Shown here: positions 7,506-19,020 of the stretch, in pieces
Layout of the letters: the number at the start of each line of letters is the position of its first letter
Numbering within the stretch: position 1 is the first letter of the stretch
Source: Pirellulales bacterium
GTDB lineage: Bacteria > Planctomycetota > Planctomycetia > Pirellulales > JAEUIK01
Assembly: GCA_019745975.1 (NCBI GenBank)
Contig: JAIESQ010000133.1
Coordinates: forward strand, 1 to 35,062
Direction: 5' to 3'
DNA: 35,062 bases
Notes under the pieces: generated by a model
Told to the model about the DNA's origin: nothing
Databases searched by the model: none
The model's input: the letters and a program-made list of their open reading frames with translations, nothing else
Position numbers and translations under genes: made by a program

Positions 7506-9203
7506 ATGCGATTCGGAGCTAGCTCACGACGATCAGGCCGGCACGCCTTTGGCCGGGGACCTGTCGCTCGACGACTGCGCTGCGAGCGCCTGGAAAGCCG
7601 CAGCATGCTCGCGGCGACCGTGAACGTTGTGCCGACCGATTTGGGCGGCGGGTACGTCGGCTACAGCGTCTATCTCGACGACCCTGACAACGTGTTCCTG
7701 TCGTATTTCGTCAGGGATTTTCAATTCACCGGCACGATCAACCAGATCCAGGCCTTTGGAACTACTACTGTCAACGACAACGTCACTGCCGCCGCGCTCG
7801 ACGGCCAGGGTGGTTACGACAAGGATTTCGACAGCTACTTTTACGTGCCTTTCACTACCAACGCCGCCGGCCAGGGAATCGTCCAGTCGACCAGCAGCTA
7901 CGCGATCACCGCCGGCACAGGGGGTGGCAGCCAGTACGATGTCATCCAGTTGGCGTACATTGTCGCCATCGGCGATGTCGCCTACTCTGGCGTGGTAGCG
8001 CACAATGCATCGCAGGTCACCGTCAGCGGTGTGTTGAGTGCTAACTCTTCGCCGAACGCGGCGGTTTCCGGGCCCACTTCTGTCGCACGAGGGGCCACCG
8101 AGACCTTCACTCTGCAGGCAAGCGATTCGCCCAACGACCTGGCCGCGGGTTTCACGTTTAACATCGACTGGGGAGATGGCTCGACGGTCCAACAAGTGAC
8201 GGGGCTGTCGGGCACACAGGTCACGCACACGTTCAGCACGGTGGGCCAGCGCACCATCAGTGTAACCGCCACCGATCAACACAATGCCACGGGCGCGGCA
8301 GGAACTCACCAACTCACGGTGTCAGCCGTACAGTTGGAGGCCAATGCCCAGAACGGGTCGCTCACCGATCTCGTCTGGTTCGGTACGAGCGGCGGAGATC
8401 ACGTCGCGTTCGAGCAGCTCAGCGCGACTTCGGTCCGTGTGACCACGACGCTAGAAAACGGCCTGGTTACCAGCTTCGCGGAGACATTTACCGGCATTTC
8501 CGGCATCGTGCGCGCCGTGGGCTTGGCTGGCGACGACACGCTCGATGCCGCGGCGATGACGAGCAAGGATGTCGGGCTCGACGGCGGCACCGGCAACAAC
8601 ACGCTTTACGGCGGCGGTGGCAACGACACGCTGATCGGCGGCGCGAATTTCGCCGTCCAGGCGAACGGTCCCGAGGGGCTGCAAGGCAGCAATGTCGTGG
8701 TTGGTGGCGCGGGCAACGACACGATCTACGGGAACGCCATCAACGGCGCCGAGGGACGAGGGGGCAACAACATCCTCCTTGGCGGCGCCGGCAACGATAC
8801 GATCTACGGCAACTGGGCCAATGCTGGCGAGGGAGGTGGCCGCAATATCATCATCGGTGGCGCGGGTTCAGATACTCTGTACGACCACCAGGTGCCTGAT
8901 GGCGGCGAGGGCGCCGGCAGCATCTTGATCGCCGGCAATTCCTCGCTGAGCATCGCCGATCTGGGAGCCGTCATGAGCGAGTGGGCGAGCACACGCTCCT
9001 ATTCGTTGCGGGTTTCTAACATTCTTAATGGCGGCGGGTACAACGGCAGCGTCGTGCTCCAGCCAGGGAGCACCGTGACCGCCGATGGCGTGGCCAATCA
9101 GTTGTGGGGTTCGTCGAGCGGCGAACTCAATTGGTTCTGGTACGCTTTAGCGATCGATACGGTCAATCGCGCCAAGGCGGGTGAAACTCACACCAACTAC
9201 TAG
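7506..9203 (+). CDS. Secreted surface protein: LExR-xL start motif, PKD domain, calcium-binding repeats
   Basis: This is a 565-residue exported protein. The N-terminus is Arg-rich and contains RRLRCERLESRSMLAA, the planctomycete LEPR-xLL-like export motif. A beta-rich domain (about 40-190) is followed by a PKD-like domain (about 195-280, with NIDWGDGS and VGQRTISVTATDQ). RTX-type repeats follow (about 355-475, e.g. GGTGNNTLYGGGGNDTLIGG), which bind calcium in related proteins. The tail with NWFWYALAIDTVNRAKAGE resembles ends of other planctomycete surface proteins. The ATG at 7506 gives the most compact signal; the frame is open further upstream. No dockerin is seen. Its stop overlaps that of the convergent histidine kinase by four bases. 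Adhesion or cell-surface roles are likely; no enzymatic motif is visible. Confidence 0.8.
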   Translation: MRFGASSRRSGRHAFGRGPVARRLRCERLESRSMLAATVNVVPTDLGGGYVGYSVYLDDPDNVFLSYFVRDFQFTGTINQIQAFGTTTVNDNVTAAALDGQGGYDKDFDSYFYVPFTTNAAGQGIVQSTSSYAITAGTGGGSQYDVIQLAYIVAIGDVAYSGVVAHNASQVTVSGVLSANSSPNAAVSGPTSVARGATETFTLQASDSPNDLAAGFTFNIDWGDGSTVQQVTGLSGTQVTHTFSTVGQRTISVTATDQHNATGAAGTHQLTVSAVQLEANAQNGSLTDLVWFGTSGGDHVAFEQLSATSVRVTTTLENGLVTSFAETFTGISGIVRAVGLAGDDTLDAAAMTSKDVGLDGGTGNNTLYGGGGNDTLIGGANFAVQANGPEGLQGSNVVVGGAGNDTIYGNAINGAEGRGGNNILLGGAGNDTIYGNWANAGEGGGRNIIIGGAGSDTLYDHQVPDGGEGAGSILIAGNSSLSIADLGAVMSEWASTRSYSLRVSNILNGGGYNGSVVLQPGSTVTADGVANQLWGSSSGELNWFWYALAIDTVNRAKAGETHTNY

Positions 9204-10828
9204 CCGTCGCTGGACCCAGCGGCAAGGTGTTGTGTGGCGACCCTGGCCGACGCAACGGCAGGAAGCAGCAAACGAAAACTCGCTCCGGCGTCCGGCGCGC
9301 TGGTCACCTCGATGCGCCCTCCATGGGCGTCAAGGATGCGCCAGCACTTCGACAATCCTAGGCCGAGCCCTCTGCCCGCCGCGCGTCCCGAGAAATAGGG
9401 ATCGAAGAGGTGGCGACGCACTTCGTCGGGTAAACCTGGGCCGTCGTCGGCGACGACGATCTGGGCCTCGTGGCCGGCAACGGGGCCGTGCCAGCCGACC
9501 GATATTTCGATCCGTCCCTTGCCGATGATGGCCTCGAGGGCATTGCGCACCAGGACTGCGACGGCGACTGAAATCTGCGTGGCATCGGCCTGAACTTCAA
9601 GCGGATGGGGCGGCGTGATCAGCACGAGTTGCACGTCCCGCTCGAGGGCTTCGGCCCGCAACGGCTCGAGTACCTGCGCGACCAGCAAGGACAAATCGCA
9701 GACATGCCGTTGCGGCTGCGGCGGCCGGGCGAAGAGCATCAGGTCGGCGATCATCTCGTGAATCCGCATGGCTTGCGCGCCGACGAGCGCCAATTCGCGC
9801 CGCCGTTGAGGGTCGCGCTCGCCCGCTAAGAGCAACTGCGCGCGACCCGAAATGACCGCCAGCGGATTATTAATCTCGTGCCCTGCCCCGGCGGCAAATT
9901 CGGCCATGGCCGCGAGCTTCGCCCGTTCGACGGCAGCCGTGAATTGTGTCTCAAGTGCCGCCAGTTGCCCGAGCCGGCTGACAAGCTCGCGCAACGAGTC
10001 TGCGGATAGGAAGCAATCGCCTGACTCGACGGATGCCCTCCACTGGCTACTCACGCGCTCGCCATGGATCACGGCTTCGGTGGCAGCGACATCACTGGTC
10101 GACGCGACCCAGTTGGCGTCAGCCAGCCGGTCCCATGCTTGTTCCACGCAGCCGCCAGCGGCCAACCAGCCATCGGTCGGATGACTGGCCAGCGGCCCGC
10201 CAAAGTACTCGTTCAGCCGCGCGCAGAGCTCGCCCGGTCGGGCATATCGCGCCGACACACCTTGGGTACCGGCATCGCCGAATCGACCCTCGCACCAGGC
10301 GATGCCGATCAACAACCGCGCGGCATGAGCGGCTTCCTCGGGCAATCGCGACGAGTGGCCGCTGCTGGCCAGTCGATCGTCCTGCGCACGGGCGATCGCT
10401 GCGCTGAGATGGGCGATTGCCGCAGCACGCTCGACAGCGCGCTGGGCCGTCGCCAGCCCATCGCCGTGAGGCACGGCATCGGACGAACCATCGACCAACC
10501 AGGTTCCGCCGTACAGTGGTTCCAGAGCGCCCGCGACGAACCAGTCGGCAACATCGTCGGCCGTGCGCAGACCGGCACGCGGCGCACCGATCGCGGCCAT
10601 GCGGACGCACCACAAGTTGAGCAGCGGATCGACGCTCAACCGCTCGGCCAACGCCCGGCGTTGGTCGCATCGTCGGTCGTCGTTGGCGGCGTTTGTGCAG
10701 CGTGCGTCCGCAGCTCGCAATACCGGCCGGCGCGCTAGTAGCGCATCGGCCATCGCGCGCGCGATCGAGGGCGCCAACGGCCACGGCGGGGCGCCATGGC
10801 GATCGTGGACAAACCGCAACCACAGCAT
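9200..10828 (-). CDS. Soluble sensor histidine kinase with unrecognised helical N-terminal half
   Basis: This is a 542-residue kinase. The C-terminal half is clear: a dimerisation helix with GHEINNPLAVISGRAQLLL (phospho-acceptor His317, NtrB-like with Asn after Ile), then the ATPase domain with VRNALEAI (N-box), VVADDGPGLPDEV and GRGLGLGLSKCWRILDAHGG. The first 280 or so residues are Ala/Arg-rich helices with no membrane segment and no PAS or GAF match by eye; they may be a diverged HDOD-like domain (DPLLNLWCV near 68-76), but this is weak. It sits 113 bases downstream of the HTH-receiver gene on the same strand, so the two probably form a signalling pair. The signal is unknown. Confidence 0.78.
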   Translation of the reverse strand: MLWLRFVHDRHGAPPWPLAPSIARAMADALLARRPVLRAADARCTNAANDDRRCDQRRALAERLSVDPLLNLWCVRMAAIGAPRAGLRTADDVADWFVAGALEPLYGGTWLVDGSSDAVPHGDGLATAQRAVERAAAIAHLSAAIARAQDDRLASSGHSSRLPEEAAHAARLLIGIAWCEGRFGDAGTQGVSARYARPGELCARLNEYFGGPLASHPTDGWLAAGGCVEQAWDRLADANWVASTSDVAATEAVIHGERVSSQWRASVESGDCFLSADSLRELVSRLGQLAALETQFTAAVERAKLAAMAEFAAGAGHEINNPLAVISGRAQLLLAGERDPQRRRELALVGAQAMRIHEMIADLMLFARPPQPQRHVCDLSLLVAQVLEPLRAEALERDVQLVLITPPHPLEVQADATQISVAVAVLVRNALEAIIGKGRIEISVGWHGPVAGHEAQIVVADDGPGLPDEVRRHLFDPYFSGRAAGRGLGLGLSKCWRILDAHGGRIEVTSAPDAGASFRLLLPAVASARVATQHLAAGSSDG

Positions 10829-10941
10829 CGCACAGTACCCACGCGCGGCGCCTGCGCATCGCCGACGCGCGGACGCGATCGTTTGGCAACAGTTTATGCG
10901 CTGCGAACGCTTGCCGCGGCGTGTCGCGCCTGGCGCTCGAC

Positions 10942-11523
10942 TCAGTGCGCGGCAACCGTCTCGACGTCGAGCAACTGGCAGATGCGATCCAGCAGCTTCT
11001 CGACTTCAAAAGGCTTCTGCAAAAAGTCGTTCGCGCCGGCCGCCCGCAGCTCCTCGACCTTGTCGCTCTCGACCATGCCCGAAATGCAGATGATCCGCAC
11101 GTCGTCCATGGTTTTGTCGGAGCGGACCCGCTGGCAAACTTCTTTGCCGTTGATGTCGGGAAGCATGACGTCGAGCACGATCAGGTCGGGACGATAGTCC
11201 TTGACCATCATGCCGGCGTCGAAGCCGTTGTTGACGGCGCGAATTTCGAAGCGACCATCGCGCTCGAGCACGTCGACCATCAATTCGACGAGCTCTTGAT
11301 CGTCGTCGACGATGAGGATCTTGCGCTTACCGCTTTCCAGGGCGTCGGTCGGAATTCCGTTGTCGCGCATGAACATGAACAGTTCATGGCGGGGAATTCG
11401 CCGAAACCGGCTCCCCGGCACGCGAAAGCCCTTGAGTTGTCCAGAATCGAAGCAGCGAATGATCGTCTGCTGACTCACCTTACAAATCTTCGCAGCTTCT
11501 CCGGTCGTGAAGACGGTTTTCAT
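10942..11523 (-). CDS. Response regulator with N-terminal excisionase-type HTH and C-terminal receiver
   Basis: This 193-residue protein has an inverted domain order. Residues 1-55 form a helix-turn-helix of the excisionase/MerR-like type (TTGEAAKICKVSQQTIIRCF, then GFRVPGSRFRRIPRHEL). Residues 67-187 form a receiver with DDD at 73-75, phospho-acceptor Asp118 in LIVLDVMLPD, Ser149, and Lys170 in LQKPF. Typical regulators place the receiver first. The likely phosphate donor is the histidine kinase encoded just downstream. The start ATG at 11523 begins the HTH directly, leaving no room for other domains. A nearly 1 kb gene-free region lies upstream and may carry its promoter. Confidence 0.88.
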   Translation of the reverse strand: MKTVFTTGEAAKICKVSQQTIIRCFDSGQLKGFRVPGSRFRRIPRHELFMFMRDNGIPTDALESGKRKILIVDDDQELVELMVDVLERDGRFEIRAVNNGFDAGMMVKDYRPDLIVLDVMLPDINGKEVCQRVRSDKTMDDVRIICISGMVESDKVEELRAAGANDFLQKPFEVEKLLDRICQLLDVETVAAH

Positions 11524-12520
11524 GGTTTCTTACCACCCCTCTCCCTAGCCGATGGCAAGGTCTGTTTAAGAGGCGGAAGCGCCGTGCCCTCTCTACGCAA
11601 GAAGCCGGCGTTTCCCTAGTCCATCCGTGTAGTGCAAACCGGTTTGATGTGCCCTCTGCCCCTAGACGCCCGTAAGTCGTTTAGCTCTTAGAACTTACCG
11701 AATCGTTACGTGCGTCCGGACCTACCGAGATTACCGAATTTGCCAGACACGCCAATTATAGGAAGGTCGCGGGGTGAGTCAATATCGGTTTTTTTGCCAT
11801 AAGCCATTTCACGCAAATAGCTTGCGTCCTCGACTAGGTGTCGCCAGCGGTTTCCTCACGCGCTTTTTTTGGTGTTCGACCGGCAGAATTCTACCCCTGG
11901 AGGGTGAACGTTTGTCGATTCCAGATGGCGACCAGGGCGTAGTAGAGGCAGACTCGCGAAAGCGGGGATGTCGAATGCTCCTGACGATCTGCGAAGTTTG
12001 CGCAAAGTGCGTGCATCACGGCGCCGTTTCAGCTTCCATCACGCCCCCATTGTCTGGCATCAATCGGCGGCCTGCGCCGTATCGTTCACGTCCAAGGTAT
12101 GGCATTTCCACCGGTCTCGAAGGGACTCGCGGCCAGACGGGGCTCAGGCGGTCAGACCTTACCGACTTGAATCGAACGCCTTTGGCAGAAATTCGCAGGA
12201 CAGCCAAAGCATCGGGGAGTGCGCGAGTCGGTGTCGTAGCAATCGCTCGGCAGGTTGCGCCATACAATACGCTGGTGCCCCGCGAAGTTTTCGCCACCGG
12301 CAAAACCGGTCGATTGCGTCGCCATTCGTGACCTACTTGCCTGGCATTGTCAAGTTGGGCGCTCTGGGAACCGATCATGCGAGTGGGATCATTGCCGAAT
12401 TAGTGCGGCGCGCAGCGACTCTCGTACGCCCCTGACCGCATTAGCTGAGCTTCCTGAAGCCGGGCGAACGACGGTCAGCGCGGCGATGAAACTTGGCGGC
12501 AAGCAAAGCTGTGATCGACG
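11524..12520. other. Long gene-free region between divergent genes
   Basis: About 1 kb separates the HTH-receiver gene (minus) from the zinc-ribbon gene (plus). Open frames here (11774-12331 and 11968-12435, plus) give Arg/Ser/His/Cys-rich products without domain character, so I do not call them. The part nearest the regulator gene holds a hairpin (11575-11615) and three copies of TACCGA at 11696, 11723 and 11732, two of them within TTACCGAAT. It may contain the promoters of both flanking genes. A small RNA or a decayed gene cannot be excluded. Confidence 0.45.
11575..11615 (-). promoter_or_regulatory. Hairpin in the probable 5' leader of the HTH-receiver gene
   Basis: GGAAGCGCCG (11575-11584) pairs with CGGCGTTTCC (11606-11615), a 10-bp stem with one G-U pair and a 21-base loop. 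It lies 52-92 bases upstream of the start codon. Function is unknown. Confidence 0.4.
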
Positions 12521-13261
12521 ATGTGGTGTTCGAACTGCCGACAAGATGTGCCAGCGCTGGGTTCGGCCCTTGAAGCGGGCCTGTTCTGCGCGCGATGTCA
12601 GGTTGCGTTGGGGGGCGAGAGGCCGGCCGTCGAAAATGCCTCGGCCGCTGCCGGAGAGGCTCAGTCCGGCTCGGGACCGATCCCGGGAGGCGAATGGGAC
12701 GATATCGACGAGATGCTTTCCCGCGCCGACTGGCTCTTGAACCGTACGGCCGACGGCGCCCACGCGCCGCCGAAATTCTCGCAGCTCGACACGGCGCAGC
12801 CCCTGGCCGGTTGGCACCTTCGTCCGACGCGCCCGCTGCGATTGTATCGGCCGCCGTCGCGCACGGCGATCGTTAGTTGGTTCTCATTAGGGATGGCGCT
12901 GGCGGGATTCGTCTGCGGCTGTGTGCTGCTGTGCTGGTCGCTGTTTGGCAATCGCCCCGACCTGTGGAACATCGGCGAAACGGTCACTTTGGCGAGCCAG
13001 GTTGGACTGTTGATCGGACTGGTGCTGCAGTTGGACCGCATCGGGCAAGATCGCCGTCAGACAGCCGAGCGTCTGACGCGACTGGATCAACGGGTCGACT
13101 CGCTGCATGCGGTGGCATCGCCCGGCAATCCTGGACCTCCCGCGCCGAACTTCGCCGCGCACGTCAATAGGGCGGCAGCCGCCGAAGAGGACCTGCTGGC
13201 CGATCTACAGAGCCAATTGGACCAATTGGCAACCAAGCTGCGCGACAGGCGTACCGCTTAA
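12521..13261 (+). CDS. Zinc-ribbon membrane protein with C-terminal coiled coil
   Basis: This 246-residue protein begins MWCSNCRQDVPAL, and a second Cys pair follows in FCARCQ at about 22-27, giving a CxxC...CxxC zinc ribbon. A disordered acidic linker (about 35-75) comes next. Two hydrophobic helices lie at about 118-142 (SWFSLGMALAGFVCGCVLLCW) and 150-168. The tail is a predicted coiled coil (about 172-246, e.g. DLLADLQSQLDQLATKLRD). The family function is unknown to me; the layout suggests a membrane-tethered scaffold or sensor. The start ATG directly precedes the first zinc cysteine. Its stop faces the stop of the convergent TPR gene 41 bases away. Confidence 0.75.
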   Translation: MWCSNCRQDVPALGSALEAGLFCARCQVALGGERPAVENASAAAGEAQSGSGPIPGGEWDDIDEMLSRADWLLNRTADGAHAPPKFSQLDTAQPLAGWHLRPTRPLRLYRPPSRTAIVSWFSLGMALAGFVCGCVLLCWSLFGNRPDLWNIGETVTLASQVGLLIGLVLQLDRIGQDRRQTAERLTRLDQRVDSLHAVASPGNPGPPAPNFAAHVNRAAAAEEDLLADLQSQLDQLATKLRDRRTA

Positions 13262-13302
13262 CCGCGGACGAGCGGCGATCTCTCCAGATTCGGCGCGGCC
13301 CC

Positions 13303-14526
13303 CTACAGCTCCACCCCGGGCGCTTGAACGACGGGTGGCGCGTCGTTGGCCGCATCGGGCGCCGCGGCGATCCGCGCCGGCCTGGCTGGCTGATTGAGCA
13401 CGCGCAAAAAGAGTTCGGCATAAAGCGGCGCATCGCCGGCCAGCGACGCCGCTTGATCGAAAAACCGCCTGGCGCGCTCGGTTTGTCCGCTGCAGTACAG
13501 CTCGATCCCCAAGAGCAGAATCGGGCTGGCATCGCCGGGGCGCGCGGCGGCATCCTTGGCCAGCGCTTCGAGATGGGCCAGTTGCGCGGCTTGATTCGGG
13601 CCGTAGAGTCCGTCCAGCCGCATCGGGCGACGAGGCCAGGTCGGGTCGAGATCCAGGCCGCGCTTGAACGCCCGCACGGCGTCGTCGCAGCGGCGCAAGG
13701 CGACGAGCGCTTGTCCTTGTCGGAAGTAGGCTTCGTACAAGTCGGGAGCGATTTCCGCCGCGCGACGATAGGTGTTATACGCTTCGCCATATCGCTGGGC
13801 GCGATAGTCGTCGTCGCCCAGGGCCAAACGGCGCGCGGCGCGAGCGCGCAGTTCATCGTTTGTTTCGCGCACCCTGGGCACGGGGCGCGCGCGATCGTGC
13901 TCGACCGCGGGGCCATTGAGCGGTTGACCCGCGGGCGGCGCCGCGCCATTCGCGCCGGCAGCGTTCCCGCCGATACCGTTGGCGGCGCCGTTGGCCAGTC
14001 CCGCATTCACCGGCGGAACCACCCCCTGGTTGGCCAGTAGTTGCGGCTGCATCAACGTTAGCGTCGCAGAGTCGGGACCGAGGCCGAGAAAGCGCTCCAT
14101 GGCGCGCGGGCCGAACCAGGTCTCTGCCGGCACCACGACCGGAGGCATATAGAACGGATAAGGCCATCCGAGTCCACCCCACAGCCCGCCGCCCCAAATC
14201 GGCCCGCTGAAGTAGTTCAAGCCGCCATAGAAACCTCCGAACGGATATCCGCCGCCAACGATCAGCGTGGTGTTGTTCCAACCACCGAAGCCACCGAAAC
14301 CAAATCCGCCGCCGAAGCCTCCATTGAAACCACCGCCGTGATGATAGCCACCCTGGTGATGGCCGCCGCCGTGACCGTGCCCGCCACCGTGATGCTGAGC
14401 GACCGCACTCGTCGCGGCAAAGAGCGCCGCGGTGACGAACGCCAGCGCGAGACGCGCGAACCGGTCGCGAAGCGCAGACCGCAACGCTCGACCGGAGAGC
14501 CGGTCGCTAGAAACGACACGCGCCAT
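13303..14526 (-). CDS. Exported Gly/His-rich protein with C-terminal TPR repeats
   Basis: This 407-residue protein has a signal peptide (basic n-region, hydrophobic ALAFVTAALFAATSAVA at about 27-43, cleavage before QHHGG). A low-complexity region of His and Gly follows (about 45-80, e.g. HHGGGHGHGGGHHQGG), then Gly/Phe/Trp/Tyr-rich sequence to about 130. A linker rich in Ala, Asn and Pro leads to TPR repeats from about 225 to 385 (e.g. YGEAYNTYRRAAEIAPDLYEAY). His/Gly-rich stretches can bind metals; Gly/aromatic stretches can self-assemble. Export followed by TPRs suggests an envelope scaffold. No enzyme motif is seen. Confidence 0.75.
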   Translation of the reverse strand: MARVVSSDRLSGRALRSALRDRFARLALAFVTAALFAATSAVAQHHGGGHGHGGGHHQGGYHHGGGFNGGFGGGFGFGGFGGWNNTTLIVGGGYPFGGFYGGLNYFSGPIWGGGLWGGLGWPYPFYMPPVVVPAETWFGPRAMERFLGLGPDSATLTLMQPQLLANQGVVPPVNAGLANGAANGIGGNAAGANGAAPPAGQPLNGPAVEHDRARPVPRVRETNDELRARAARRLALGDDDYRAQRYGEAYNTYRRAAEIAPDLYEAYFRQGQALVALRRCDDAVRAFKRGLDLDPTWPRRPMRLDGLYGPNQAAQLAHLEALAKDAAARPGDASPILLLGIELYCSGQTERARRFFDQAASLAGDAPLYAELFLRVLNQPARPARIAAAPDAANDAPPVVQAPGVEL

Positions 14527-14653
14527 GGCAGGCAGTCCTTGCAGGCTGATTCGCGATCAGTCGGGCCACGCGCCCCCGATTATCTGTCGACGCTGGTTTG
14601 ACGGCAAACCGTTTTTTGGCCGTGGCAAGTTTTCTTGGGCGGCTGACCCCCAT

Positions 14654-15118
14654 CTACGCCCAATCGTTCTGCCGACGGGCTTCGAACAGGGCGATCGCCA
14701 CCGAGTTCGAGAGGTTCAAGCTGCGGGCAGCCGGGCGGATCTGTATGCGCAGCAAACGATCGCGATGCGCCTCGAGTAGCTCGTCGGGCAGACCGGCCGA
14801 TTCGCGCCCGAAGACAAAAACGTCGCCGGCCGAGAAGCTCGCGTCGGTGTAGGGGGTCGTGCCCTGCTTGGTAAAGAACCATGCCCGACCGAGCGGGAGC
14901 CGCGCACCGAGGGCGGCCCAGTCGTCTACCGCCTCCCAGTTCAATTGCTCCCAATAGTCGAGCCCGGAGCGGCGGAGATAGTAATCGTCGAGCCGGAAGC
15001 CGAGTGGCCGCACCAACCAAAGTTTGGCCCCCACCGCCACGCAGGTGCGTCCCACGCTCCCTGTATTGTGCGGGATCTCAGGCTGGAACAGCACGACGTG
15101 CAAGAGGGGCTCATACAC
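14654..15118 (-). CDS. trmL: tRNA (cytidine(34)-2'-O)-methyltransferase TrmL
   Basis: This is a SPOUT-class methyltransferase of 155 residues from a GTG start at 15118; TrmL is usually about 157 residues, and the longer frame upstream has no family similarity. It methylates the 2'-O of the wobble base of certain leucine tRNAs using SAM. Diagnostic motifs are HVVLFQPEIPHNTGSVGR at the start, VRPLGFRLDDYYLRRSGLDY, VFGRESAGLPDELL, and the knot segment IRPAARSLNLSNSVAIALFE. The protein is cytoplasmic and dimeric in the family. It is divergent from the following PVC dehydrogenase gene and shares a short upstream region with it. Confidence 0.92.
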   Translation of the reverse strand: MYEPLLHVVLFQPEIPHNTGSVGRTCVAVGAKLWLVRPLGFRLDDYYLRRSGLDYWEQLNWEAVDDWAALGARLPLGRAWFFTKQGTTPYTDASFSAGDVFVFGRESAGLPDELLEAHRDRLLRIQIRPAARSLNLSNSVAIALFEARRQNDWA

Positions 15119-15306
15119 GGTGGATTTGGGCTCCTGGGTGCGCCGGCACGGCAGGCAGCGCAGCGGCTGGCGTGTTATGCTCAAAGCCGCATGCCAGACT
15201 GCTATCGGTGTCAATCCTTCCGGCGACGCGGCTCACCTGCGTCGAACATTCTACGATGCCTTTGACGAGTACAAGCCTTTGGCGGCCGTTGACGCGGCCT
15301 GGTTTA

Positions 15307-18462
<3,156 letters not shown>

Positions 18463-18834
18463 ATGAATCGCTGGCAAGTGAGTCTGAAACGCTTGCTAAT
18501 TGCCGTGACGCTATTGAGTGCTGCCGGCTTGGCATGGAATCAGGCTTTGGTGGCGCGATCAACGCGCCATGCGCTCTTTCTTGTTGCGATTCCTCTGCTG
18601 TTTTTCACCGCGCTAGGTTCTCTATTTCGCACTACTCCGCAATGGTTCTTCGTCGGCGTGGGCTTCGCTTTGTTGGCAGCGTTATTCGAGACCCATGACG
18701 GATTGGTCTATTTTGTGTGCGGTATTCCTCTCGTCGGTGCGGCACTGGGATTCTTCTTCGACCGAATCTTCATCGGATTCATCATTGGCAGCGGAATCGT
18801 AGTGCTTTTTCTGCTGTTGGCACCAGGAATTTAG
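18463..18834 (+). CDS. Small integral membrane protein (123 aa)
   Basis: No known family is recognised beyond the planctomycete-style N-terminus MNRWQVSLKRLLIAVTLL. Most of the chain is hydrophobic, with three or four membrane helices (about 10-28, 38-55, 61-77 and 83-118) and short charged loops. Its ATG follows the stop of the dehydrogenase gene with no spacer (TGA then ATG), so it is probably co-transcribed and translationally coupled with it. A role in anchoring or assembling that large redox protein is possible, but only inferred from position. Confidence 0.65.
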   Translation: MNRWQVSLKRLLIAVTLLSAAGLAWNQALVARSTRHALFLVAIPLLFFTALGSLFRTTPQWFFVGVGFALLAALFETHDGLVYFVCGIPLVGAALGFFFDRIFIGFIIGSGIVVLFLLLAPGI

Positions 18835-18962
18835 CCCTGTTTGACAGATACCTTCAGACAATAGCTAGGTGCTTTCAGTCACGCGGCGCGGCTTCTATAA
18901 TCCGCGTTTCTCTAGCCGGGGTGATCGAAGTTATCGACTCTGGATGAACGTTTAACACTCGT

Positions 18963-18985
18963 CCGGCCTCACTGAGGCCGGCTAC
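18963..18985 (-). repeat. REP-like hairpin with GTAG foot
   Basis: CCGGCCTC (18963-18970) and GAGGCCGG (18974-18981) form a perfect 8-bp stem with a 3-base loop, followed by CTAC. Read on the minus strand this is GTAG then a hairpin, the layout of REP elements moved by TnpA-REP (RAYT) proteins. It has the same architecture as 21662-21684. Confidence 0.7.
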
Positions 18986-19009
18986 AGCGCACGCTCACGA
19001 AGCCTCAAT

Positions 19010-19014
19010 AAGGA
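19010..19014 (+). promoter_or_regulatory. Ribosome binding site of the Gfo/Idh/MocA gene
   Basis: AAGGA lies 6 bases before the ATG at 19021 and supports that start. Confidence 0.65.
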
Positions 19015-19020
19015 CTCGGC

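Noticed and set aside
8575-8935. Regular repeats that could suggest a CRISPR or minisatellite
   Set aside because: They encode calcium-binding RTX repeats in the surface protein and are degenerate at DNA level.
12155-12180. Possible T-arm (ATCGAACGCC) of a tRNA
   Set aside because: No matching acceptor, D-arm or anticodon arm can be folded around it.
11774-12435. Two overlapping open frames in the 1 kb gap
   Set aside because: Composition is typical of random translation of GC-rich DNA; there is no domain, signal peptide or start context.
13324-14040. 238-codon plus-strand frame antisense to the TPR gene
   Set aside because: It is a shadow of the GC-rich minus-strand TPR gene, which has a signal peptide and clear repeats.
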